Origin: Deferribacteres bacterium
Lineage (GTDB): Bacteria > Thermosulfidibacterota > Thermosulfidibacteria > Thermosulfidibacterales > Thermosulfidibacteraceae
Direction of reading: 5' to 3'
Length of the DNA stretch: 25,255 nt
Assembly (NCBI GenBank): GCA_013153205.1
Contig: JAADEW010000025.1
Coordinates: 2,501-27,755, forward strand
The translations under genes were made by a program, and so were the position numbers. Positions 1 to 6,559 of the stretch are shown here, piece after piece. Every line of letters begins with the position of its first letter. Position 1 is the first letter of the stretch. The notes under the pieces were generated by a model, which made no database searches, was not told the origin of the DNA, and saw only the letters and a program-made list of their open reading frames with translations.

Positions 1-83
1 TCTCAATAACCCTCGTCTATTTAGAGCTCACCGCACCTGTGGAAGCAGAACCCGTGAAAGCGGAGGTAATCGCCCATGAATGA
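1..83 (+). CDS. C-terminal end of an unidentified protein (partial)
   Basis: The frame beginning at base 3 is open from the window edge to a TGA at 81-83 and encodes 26 residues ending VKAEVIAHE. The other two frames either stop at once or give unlikely protein. The stop overlaps the ATG of the next gene (76) by 8 nt, as expected for translationally coupled genes. The start lies outside the window. The tail is acidic with a beta-like hydrophobic stretch (SITLVYLEL). It is too short to identify. Confidence 0.5.
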   Translation, partial: SITLVYLELTAPVEAEPVKAEVIAHE

Positions 84-438
84 GAAGGTGGAAAGGCTCA
101 TAGAATCGGTTTTCGAATTTCTCAAAAGGGACGACCTTGAAGTCTCCTACAGGGAAGAGTTTGAAGACAGCTTTAAAAAGAGCCTTGCACCTTCCTACGT
201 TGCCCGCATAAAGACGGCAACGGCTCCAGACGGAAAAAAGCTCGTGGTCACCATAACCGAGGTATATATGGACGACACCGCTGTGCCCTACAAAGAGATA
301 GTGGCGGAGCTTGCCCAGAACTGGACGGAACCGAAAAGGGTGGTGGCGTTCCTCTACACCGACGACACGGGCGGGGCAAAGTTTTCCGACCAGAAGCTTT
401 ACGGTATCATAAACAACATCTGGGACATAATTGGCTAA
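76..438 (+). CDS. Conserved-looking small protein of unknown function (120 aa)
   Basis: I do not recognise a family. The 120-residue protein is soluble, with no signal peptide or membrane segment. It opens with an amphipathic helix (residues 1-20), has an alternating polar/hydrophobic beta region around 40-65 (VARIKTAT, KLVVTITEVYMDD), and ends in another helix. A mixed alpha/beta fold is likely. It starts at ATG 76 with an upstream GGAGGT (62-67), a good Shine-Dalgarno. It overlaps the preceding gene by 8 nt and the following methyltransferase by 8 nt, so the three probably form one transcript. Codon use and residue composition match the neighbours, so I take it as a real gene. Confidence 0.75.
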   Translation: MNEKVERLIESVFEFLKRDDLEVSYREEFEDSFKKSLAPSYVARIKTATAPDGKKLVVTITEVYMDDTAVPYKEIVAELAQNWTEPKRVVAFLYTDDTGGAKFSDQKLYGIINNIWDIIG

Positions 439-1060
439 CCCCTTTGAGAAAACGGCTTGCGAATACGACCGCTGGTTTGAGAGAGAAGGGGTTTTGCTCT
501 ACCTCTCCGAGCTTCTGGCTTATCAGCGCATCCTGTCTCCTTTAAACCGCTGGGAGAAAGTCCTTGATGTTGGGGTGGGAACGGGAAGATTCGCAGTCTT
601 TGAAAAGACGGTGGGAGTTGACCCGGCGTATTCCATGCTCAAACTTGCCGCAGGAAGGGGTGTTCTTCCCGTAAAAGGTATATGCGAAAAGCTCCCATTA
701 AAAGAAAACAGCTTTGACCTCGTCTCCGTAATCACCGCTTTGTGCTTCGTGAAAGACCAGCCTTTATGCGTAAGAGAGTGCAGAAGGGTCCTGAAATCCG
801 GCGGAACGCTGATTTTAGGCTTTATAAACCGCGAATCCGAATGGGGAAGGCTCTACATCAAAAAGGCTGAAAGCGGTCATCCCATATACTCCCGTGCAAA
901 GTTTCTGTCCTTTGAAGAGGTAAAAGGTCTGTTCAAAGGTCTTTTTGAAATAGACAGGGTAGTGTCAACCCTTTTCACCACTGAACATAAGCTTTTTATC
1001 CCGGAAGAGGGCCTCAAAAAAGGGGCGGGGTTCGTTCTGGTCAGAGCTTCTGCAGTATAG
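431..1060 (+). CDS. Class I SAM-dependent methyltransferase (type 11 family)
   Basis: A 209-aa Rossmann-fold methyltransferase. Motif I is VLDVGVGTGRF (about residues 44-54), the acidic loop GVDPAYSML follows (62-70), and the post-core LKSGGTLILGFI strand is present. This is the layout of Methyltransf_11 proteins (UbiE, BioC and similar). The substrate cannot be read from sequence. The start is TTG at 431, overlapping the previous stop by 8 nt, with only a weak GGGA upstream, so translation is probably coupled. An alternative start inside the gene would cut into the N-terminal helix. The 3' end overlaps the convergent rsmB gene by 20 nt. Confidence 0.85.
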   Translation: MANPFEKTACEYDRWFEREGVLLYLSELLAYQRILSPLNRWEKVLDVGVGTGRFAVFEKTVGVDPAYSMLKLAAGRGVLPVKGICEKLPLKENSFDLVSVITALCFVKDQPLCVRECRRVLKSGGTLILGFINRESEWGRLYIKKAESGHPIYSRAKFLSFEEVKGLFKGLFEIDRVVSTLFTTEHKLFIPEEGLKKGAGFVLVRASAV

Positions 1061-2354
1061 CATAGAAAAAGCCCGTTGAAGCGTTTTCAGGAGGTATCCT
1101 CTCCATCTTCAAAAGCTTGAATCCGAGATAGCGACCAAGAAACCAGTCCACCATCTCTTCGTTCTCCTCCCTCCAGATGGAACAGGTGGAGTAGAGGAGA
1201 TAACCGGACGGTTTCACAAACCCTGAAAGCTCACCGAGAATCTTTTTCTGCACCAGAACGCACTCCTTATACCTTTCGGAAGAGGTGAACCACTTCCTCT
1301 CCGGATGTTTCCCCCACGTGCCGGAGCCGCTACAGGGCAAATCCGCCACCACCGCATCAAATCCGCCTTTAAAAGGCAGAAGGGAGGCATCCGCCGCAAC
1401 CAGCAGGGGGCGTTCAAACTTCAGGCGCTCAAACTCCCTGACGAGCTTGTCAAGCCTGCTCCGGGATATATCAACGCAGAAAAGCTCAACATCGGGGCGC
1501 TCCTGAGCAATAAGGGAGCTCTTTCTTCCGGGGGCGGCACACGCATCAAGAACGCACGAAGACTCCGGCAAAAGCTTTACAAGCTCAAGAACGCCCACCG
1601 CCGTGTTCTTATCCTGGATGGAGAATAAGCCTTCCTCATACTCGTCCGTCCTCATAACGGGGTAAACCTTTGCCAGCTTCACAAAGGGATAATCCACAAG
1701 TTCTCCGTCAAACCGATACTTTTCTTTAAAGGTAAAAAGCAGTTTTTCCGGAGTTATCCTTTTCGTGTTAGCCCTTACAGTCATAAAGGGAAGCTTGTTC
1801 ATCTCCTCCATAAGCCGGAGCGCCTCCTCCTGTCCGAACTCCTCCACCATCTTGCGGGCCGCCCATCTCGGAAAGAACTGATACCAGAAGGCATAGTCCT
1901 CAAAGCTTTTAACGCTTCCCCCTTTGAACTTCTCTATCTTACGCAGGACAAAGAAAAGCCTTTTCAGCAAGCCCTCCCTCGTCTTACCGAGGATGAAGTT
2001 CCTTATGAGGTTGACCAGATGATAGGGATTTTTCCTCTCAAAATAGACGAGGTAAGCACACACCCTGAGGGAAGCTCTCAACAGCATGGAAGACTTTGAA
2101 AGGGGTTCGTTCTGGGAAAGCTCTATTATCTCGTTTATCACCCCCCACTTTCTTCCCACCTCGTTGGTGATTACCGTGGCTATCTCCCTTGCCTTCTGGG
2201 GAGCAGGGTGGTTTTCAAATATCTGTTCCCTCGCAAGCACCAGGTCCCGGTTTCTTTCCAGAACCTCTGCAACCCTTATGGAAAGCTCTAAGGCCTTTGC
2301 GTATGTAGCCTTCTTAATCTGCCGCTCTCCTCGTGAACAAAGTCCACCAGCCAT
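1041..2354 (-). CDS. rsmB: 16S rRNA (cytosine-C5) methyltransferase, RsmB/Sun family
   Basis: A 437-aa protein with the two-part RsmB architecture: an N-terminal NusB-like helical region (about 15-145), then an RNA-binding and Rossmann methyltransferase domain. Visible motifs are the SAM loop VLDACAAPGRKSS (268-280), the acidic strand CVDIS, motif IV DLPCSGSGTWG (338-348) containing Cys341, and motif VI YSTCSIWREENE (388-399) with Cys391 as the expected catalytic nucleophile. The family methylates C967-type cytosines of 16S rRNA. ATG 2354 is the only ordinary start that keeps the whole NusB-like domain. It gives a 67-nt overlap with the end of hemE, unusually long but consistent with coupling. 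The gene is last in the radical SAM-hemE-rsmB operon and converges on the methyltransferase at 431-1060. Confidence 0.92.
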   Translation of the reverse strand: MAGGLCSRGERQIKKATYAKALELSIRVAEVLERNRDLVLAREQIFENHPAPQKAREIATVITNEVGRKWGVINEIIELSQNEPLSKSSMLLRASLRVCAYLVYFERKNPYHLVNLIRNFILGKTREGLLKRLFFVLRKIEKFKGGSVKSFEDYAFWYQFFPRWAARKMVEEFGQEEALRLMEEMNKLPFMTVRANTKRITPEKLLFTFKEKYRFDGELVDYPFVKLAKVYPVMRTDEYEEGLFSIQDKNTAVGVLELVKLLPESSCVLDACAAPGRKSSLIAQERPDVELFCVDISRSRLDKLVREFERLKFERPLLVAADASLLPFKGGFDAVVADLPCSGSGTWGKHPERKWFTSSERYKECVLVQKKILGELSGFVKPSGYLLYSTCSIWREENEEMVDWFLGRYLGFKLLKMERIPPENASTGFFYAILQKL

Positions 2355-3337
2355 CTGGCAACATCGGGGTCGGTATCCGGAAGAATACCGTGTCCCAGAT
2401 TGAAAACATGGCCCGTAGCTTTTAAGCCGTCAAGCAAAATCTGCCGCACCCTCCCGGAGAGAAGGGCTTTCTCCATAAAAAGCGCGGACGGGTCAAGATT
2501 TCCCTGAACAGCTTTTTCCCCAACAGCATCCACAGCAAAGGAGAGCCTCTGCCTCCAGTCAACGGACACGGCATCACAGCTGTAGCGGGAAAAGAGGGAA
2601 AGCATACCGCACGTGCCCGTTGAAAAGTAGATGACCGGAATGCCGGTAGCGGCCACAGCCTCTATCAAACGCTGGGTGGGACGGAACATGAAGTGCTCGT
2701 AATCATCGGGAGAAAGAGCGCCTGCCCAGGAATCAAACACCTGAAAGGCATCAACGCCTGCCTTCTGCTGAAGGCGGGCGAAAGAGATGAGTATGTCAAC
2801 CAGCCTGTCCACAGCCTGAGCAAAGATGTCAGGGTGCATATACATAAACTTTTTGGTGTTGTGGTAGGTCTTTGAGCCTCCCCCTTCAATCACGTAGCTT
2901 ATAAGGGTAAAGGGCGCTCCGCAAAAACCGATAAGCGGTTTATCGGGTATCTCCCGCTTAACACCCTTTATTATATCCGCAACGAACCCCAGATGTTCCT
3001 CCGCAGGGTAGGGCACTATCATCTCCGGCAGTTCCGAAAGAGGACGGCGGCACTCAATAACGGGTCCCTTCTTCTCCACGAGCTCAACGCTCACTTCCCC
3101 AAGAGGAAGCAGGGGCACGAGAAGGTCAGAAAACAAAATAGCGGCGTCAACCTTGAGTATCCTTATGGGAAGCAGAGTAACCTCAACGGAAAGCTCAACA
3201 TTCCGGCACAGCTCAAAAAAGTCCTTCACCCTCTTCCTTATAGCCCTGTATTCGGGAAGAAACCTCCCCGCCTGTCTCATAAACCAGACCGGTGTGTAAT
3301 CGGTGCGTTCTCCTTTAAGTGCCTTTATCAGCTCCAC
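2288..3337 (-). CDS. hemE: Uroporphyrinogen decarboxylase HemE
   Basis: A 349-aa protein of normal family length. It decarboxylates the four acetate side chains of uroporphyrinogen III to give coproporphyrinogen III in the cytosol. The UROD signature PVWFMRQAGRFLPEY is at residues 16-30 (Arg21 and Arg25 in the substrate-binding loop). ILFSDLLVP follows with the conserved active-site Asp at residue 70, and GFCGAPFTL is the second family signature. The start is GTG at 3337, preceded by AGGAG seven bases upstream. The gene overlaps the upstream radical SAM gene by 23 nt and the downstream rsmB by 67 nt. The pairing with an AhbD-like protein suggests coproporphyrinogen is used for haem synthesis here. 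Confidence 0.97.
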   Translation of the reverse strand: MELIKALKGERTDYTPVWFMRQAGRFLPEYRAIRKRVKDFFELCRNVELSVEVTLLPIRILKVDAAILFSDLLVPLLPLGEVSVELVEKKGPVIECRRPLSELPEMIVPYPAEEHLGFVADIIKGVKREIPDKPLIGFCGAPFTLISYVIEGGGSKTYHNTKKFMYMHPDIFAQAVDRLVDILISFARLQQKAGVDAFQVFDSWAGALSPDDYEHFMFRPTQRLIEAVAATGIPVIYFSTGTCGMLSLFSRYSCDAVSVDWRQRLSFAVDAVGEKAVQGNLDPSALFMEKALLSGRVRQILLDGLKATGHVFNLGHGILPDTDPDVARWLVDFVHEESGRLRRLHTQRP

Positions 3338-4406
3338 CTTCCATCTCCTTTCTCATTTTTACGGGAATGTATTTGCAGTAAGGCTCCTCTTCAAGGTAAT
3401 CACCGTAAACGGCGTAAGCCCTTGCCCTGCAACCGCCGCAAATACTTATGTATTCACACTTTCCGCATCTGCCTTTATACTTAGAGAAGTCCCTTATGTC
3501 GTTGAACAGGGGCGAGTTGAACCATATCTCTTTAAAGGATGTTTCAAAGACATTGCCCGCCGCAATAGGAAAATAACTGCACGGCTTAACATTACCGAAG
3601 CAGTCAACAAGGGCAATGGACTGCGCGGCAACACAGCCCTTGCCGCCCCCCGTTGAAAACTTCAGGTTTCTCCTTTCGTATTCTATACCGTGCTTTCTGG
3701 CAAGCTGACGGCATATCCTGTAATACTGGGGCGCGCAGGTGGGTCTCACGAGCATCTCCTTCTCCTCAAGCTCCATGAAGAAGTGCCACTCCAGTATCTT
3801 CTCGTAATCCTCAGGGCTTATAAGCTCTGACATAACCTCTTCTCCCCTTCCCACGGGGACTATCATAAACATATACCACGCCACGGCACCCAGTGATTTG
3901 GCTAATTTATACACATTTTCTATGTCGTGCTGGTTCCTCTTGGTAAAGGATGAGTTTATCAGAAAGGGAATGCCGTGCTTTTTGAAAAGCCTCACGGCGT
4001 TCATGGTGCCTTCAAAGGCGCCCGGCTGTCTGCGGAAGTTGTCGTGTATCTCGGGGGTTGAGCCGTCAAGGCTCAGAGAAACTATCCTTATACCGGAAGC
4101 CTTCATCTTTTCGCACACCTCATCGGTGACCAGTGTGCCGTTTGTAGCCATGCACATTCTGAATCCCTTATCGGTGCCGTATCTGGCTATCAGCTCCCAG
4201 TCCTCCCTCAAAAGCGGCTCGCCGCCCGTCAGGACTATGGTGGGGGAGCAGAACTCGGCAAGCTCATCAAGAAAAGCGTAAGCACGCTCAAGAGTGAACC
4301 TGCCGGGGTCGCTTGACACGGTTGAAGCGGAACGGCAGTGTATGCAGTTGAGGTTGCAGGTGCCTATAATCTCCCACGCAAGCCACTTGGGTATAAACTC
4401 CTTCAT
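3315..4406 (-). CDS. Radical SAM/SPASM protein, AhbD-like (haem synthase candidate)
   Basis: A 363-aa radical SAM enzyme. The 4Fe-4S/SAM motif CNLNCIHC (Cys17, 21, 24) follows an AWE strand typical of AhbC/AhbD/NirJ proteins. LTGGEPLL is the SAM-binding GGE motif. The C-terminal third is a SPASM domain with clustered cysteines (GKGCVAA, VKPCSY, GRCGKCEY, ICGGCRARAYA, PYCKY). The CGGCRARAYA block and the internal RPTCAPQYYRI segment resemble AhbD, which oxidatively decarboxylates Fe-coproporphyrin III to haem. I chose ATG 4406, six bases inside a GTG at 4412, because GAGG sits five bases before the ATG and overlaps the GTG. It overlaps hemE by 23 nt. AhbC, PqqE-like or peptide-modifying SPASM enzymes are the alternatives. 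Radical SAM/SPASM is certain; AhbD is probable. Confidence 0.85.
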   Translation of the reverse strand: MKEFIPKWLAWEIIGTCNLNCIHCRSASTVSSDPGRFTLERAYAFLDELAEFCSPTIVLTGGEPLLREDWELIARYGTDKGFRMCMATNGTLVTDEVCEKMKASGIRIVSLSLDGSTPEIHDNFRRQPGAFEGTMNAVRLFKKHGIPFLINSSFTKRNQHDIENVYKLAKSLGAVAWYMFMIVPVGRGEEVMSELISPEDYEKILEWHFFMELEEKEMLVRPTCAPQYYRICRQLARKHGIEYERRNLKFSTGGGKGCVAAQSIALVDCFGNVKPCSYFPIAAGNVFETSFKEIWFNSPLFNDIRDFSKYKGRCGKCEYISICGGCRARAYAVYGDYLEEEPYCKYIPVKMRKEMEGGADKGT

Positions 4407-4432
4407 CTTCACCTCGGCGAATAGTTTCGTAA

Positions 4433-4461
4433 TTTTTATTTGTAAAGCGTTGTTTTTTCAA
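4433..4461 (-). promoter_or_regulatory. Sigma-70-like promoter for the radical SAM-hemE-rsmB operon
   Basis: Read on the minus strand, TTGAAA (4461-4456) is a five-of-six match to the -35 box. An exact 17-nt spacer follows, then TAAAAA (4438-4433), a four-of-six match to the -10. The start of transcription would fall near 4426, giving a leader of about 20 nt before ATG 4406. The assignment comes from pattern only. Confidence 0.55.
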
Positions 4462-4468
4462 GCTTGAA
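4457..4468. repeat. Perfect 12-bp palindrome TTCAAGCTTGAA, operator candidate
   Basis: A perfect inverted repeat in the 100-nt divergent region between the haem operon and the ACT-protein/def operon. It overlaps the -35 box of the minus-strand promoter and lies about 42 nt before the GTG of the plus-strand gene. A dimeric regulator bound here could affect both directions. No other copy was noticed in the window. Confidence 0.45.
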
Positions 4469-4509
4469 GCTGTAATTAATAATTTCACAGCCACTTTGGA
4501 GGTGGTATC

Positions 4510-5049
4510 GTGGGAAAAAGATTCGTTGTTTTCACCGTGGGAAGGGACAAACCCGGAATAGTGGCGGGTATAAGTGAGGTCCTCTACCAGCTGGGATGCA
4601 ACATAGAAGACTCTTCCATGACCATATTGAGGAATCAGTTTGCCATGATACTGATTGTAGATGCTCCCGACGAAGTTGCAAGAAATAAGCTGGAAAAAAG
4701 CCTATCCATCCCATGTGAAAGACTGGGGCTTGAGCTGTTCGTAAAAGAGGTCAATTCAGAAGACATGATACCCCCTGCCGTCAAGACCCACTGCCTCATC
4801 AAGGTTTTCGGCGAGGACAAAACCGGTATAGTTTACAAGGTCTCAAAATACCTTGCATCAAAAAGGATAAACATCGCCGATATGAGAACCAAACTGTCAG
4901 GTGGAGAGAAGAAGCTCTATGTGATGCTCATTGAAGCGGAGATTCCGGAAGATGTGGATGTGGAATCCATGAAACGCGAGCTTGAGAAGATAGCGGAAGA
5001 GCTTGAGGTTGACCTCATAGTGGAAGAGGTTCCCACCATTCACATGTAG
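4510..5049 (+). CDS. Tandem ACT-domain regulatory protein, GcvR-like
   Basis: A 179-aa protein made of two ACT domains, about residues 4-80 and 94-175. Each opens with the typical beta strand plus DKPGIV or DKTGIV turn (TVGRDKPGIVAGISEVL; VFGEDKTGIVYKVSKYL), where small ligands such as amino acids usually bind. There is no catalytic domain or DNA-binding motif. The layout matches GcvR-type proteins, which in enterobacteria modulate the glycine-cleavage regulator GcvA through protein contact. Whether that role holds here is unknown. The start is GTG 4510 with GGAGGT six bases upstream. def follows 11 nt later, so they are probably co-transcribed. Confidence 0.88.
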   Translation: MGKRFVVFTVGRDKPGIVAGISEVLYQLGCNIEDSSMTILRNQFAMILIVDAPDEVARNKLEKSLSIPCERLGLELFVKEVNSEDMIPPAVKTHCLIKVFGEDKTGIVYKVSKYLASKRINIADMRTKLSGGEKKLYVMLIEAEIPEDVDVESMKRELEKIAEELEVDLIVEEVPTIHM

Positions 5050-5060
5050 GAGGAAAGGCT

Positions 5061-5573
5061 TTGGCTGTTAGAAAAGTGGTAACCTATCCCGACCCCATCC
5101 TCAGAAAACGCTCCAGAGAGGTAACCCACATAGACGAAAAGGTGAATCAGGTTATACAGGATATGCTTGACACCATGAACCACTACGGCCACTCTATAGG
5201 CATATCCGCTCCCCAGATAGGAGAAAACCTGCGTATAATATGCGTTGACGTTTCACGAAGCCCTCACTACAAGAAAAAGAACCACGGACTCATCGTCCTG
5301 ATAAACCCCGTTATAACCTGCGCAGAAGGAGAGAAGGTGGTAAGGGAAGGGTGCCTCAGCGTTCCCGACTTCGTGGGGTATGTGAGAAGAAACCGTTTCG
5401 TAACGGTAAAAGGCTTAACCCCTGACGGCAAAGAGGTTGAGATAGAGGCAAAGCACCTTGAAGCGGTAGCCTTACAGCACGAGATAGACCACCTTGACGG
5501 GATACTCTTTATTGACCGGGTGGACTCCGCAAAAAGCCTTATGAAAAGAGCAGACCTGGTCAAAAAGGGTTAA
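5061..5573 (+). CDS. def: Peptide deformylase
   Basis: Removes the N-formyl group from nascent polypeptides at the ribosome exit. The 170-aa protein has all three family motifs: GISAPQIG (47-54), EGCLSVP (96-102) with metal ligand Cys98, and QHEIDHLDG (139-147) with His140, catalytic Glu141 and His144. Motif I reads GISAPQ rather than the common GLAAPQ, a conservative change. The start is TTG 5061 preceded by AGGAGGAAAGGC, with no ATG nearby. It lies 11 nt after the ACT-domain gene. Its stop overlaps the stop of convergent tsaD by a few bases. A TTG start on an essential gene fits the high TTG/GTG usage of this genome. Confidence 0.97.
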   Translation: MAVRKVVTYPDPILRKRSREVTHIDEKVNQVIQDMLDTMNHYGHSIGISAPQIGENLRIICVDVSRSPHYKKKNHGLIVLINPVITCAEGEKVVREGCLSVPDFVGYVRRNRFVTVKGLTPDGKEVEIEAKHLEAVALQHEIDHLDGILFIDRVDSAKSLMKRADLVKKG

Positions 5574-6559
5574 ATCCGCGAAAAGGCGTCAAGGTCAAGA
5601 GCATCTCTTTCCCCCCTTTCAAACCTGTATGAAGCAACGTATGCCACCATAAGGGCATTGTCGGTGCAGAGCCCCGGAGAGGGAAAGTGACAGCTTATAC
5701 CAAGCTCTCCTGAACACCGGCAGAAGGCCTCTCTCAACCTTGAATTGCAGGCAACTCCTCCGGACACCACCACGCTTTTCACCCCATAATCTGAAGCGGC
5801 TTTAAGCGTCTTTTCCACAAGGGCTTTCACCACCGCCTCTTGAAAAGACGCGGCAATGTCCGCCTTAACAGCCTCATCTGACAAATCGGGGTTTTCCCTC
5901 TTCAAATACATCATAACGGCTGTCTTGACACCTGAAAAGCTGAAGTTGTAGCCATCAACCCTTGAAACGGGGAACCTGATGCGCGAAGGGTCTCCTTTTT
6001 TTGAGATGGCGTCTATCACGGGTCCCCCGGGATAACCCAGACCGAGAAGCTTCGCCACCTTGTCAAAAGCCTCTCCCGCCGCATCGTCAAGGGTTTTCCC
6101 CAGAAGCTTCATAACCCCGTAATCCTCCACGAGAAAGAGATTGGTGTGCCCTCCGGATACCACGAGACAGACGAAGGGAAACTCCACTTCACGCTCAAGA
6201 AAGACGGCAAAAGCGTGAGCCTCAAGGTGGTTTACGCCTATCAGCGGTATATCTTTCCCGAAAGAGAGTCCCTTGGCAAAGGTAAGCCCCACCAGAAGCG
6301 AGGGAACGAGTCCGGGACGGTTGGTAACCCCTATACAGTCAATATCTGAAAGGGATATCCCCGCCTCACTCAGAGCCTTGTGGGTAAGGGGCAGGATGTT
6401 GTCGAGATGCTTTCTCGCCGCAAGCTCCGGAACCACTCCACCGAAAATGGAGTGTATCTTCACCTGAGAAGAAAGCAGATTGGCAAGGGGCTCTTTCCCG
6501 TCCTTTAAAACGGCCACCCCCGTATCGTCACAGGAACTTTCAATGCCCATCACCAGCAT
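5570..6559 (-). CDS. tsaD: tRNA N6-threonylcarbamoyladenosine transferase TsaD
   Basis: Transfers the threonylcarbamoyl group to A37 of ANN-decoding tRNAs, working with TsaB/TsaE in bacteria. The ASKHA-fold signatures are clear: MGIESSCDDTGVAV at the N-terminus, GGVVPELAARKHLDN (40-54), the metal-binding GVNHLEAHAFA with His111 and His115, VSGGHTNL, DDAAGEAFDKVAKLLGLGYPGGP, GGVACNSRLRE and CTDNALM. I chose ATG 6559 because GGGAGA lies 5-6 bases upstream and it gives 329 aa, the usual family length. The frame extends to 6616 but without support. It overlaps the end of the upstream solute-binding protein gene by 20 nt and is the last gene of the sec operon. Confidence 0.97.
   Translation of the reverse strand: MLVMGIESSCDDTGVAVLKDGKEPLANLLSSQVKIHSIFGGVVPELAARKHLDNILPLTHKALSEAGISLSDIDCIGVTNRPGLVPSLLVGLTFAKGLSFGKDIPLIGVNHLEAHAFAVFLEREVEFPFVCLVVSGGHTNLFLVEDYGVMKLLGKTLDDAAGEAFDKVAKLLGLGYPGGPVIDAISKKGDPSRIRFPVSRVDGYNFSFSGVKTAVMMYLKRENPDLSDEAVKADIAASFQEAVVKALVEKTLKAASDYGVKSVVVSGGVACNSRLREAFCRCSGELGISCHFPSPGLCTDNALMVAYVASYRFERGERDALDLDAFSRI

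Noticed and set aside
4413..4494. 68-codon minus-strand frame extending upstream of the radical SAM gene
   Set aside because: It is in a different frame, crosses the promoter and palindrome, and its product looks random.
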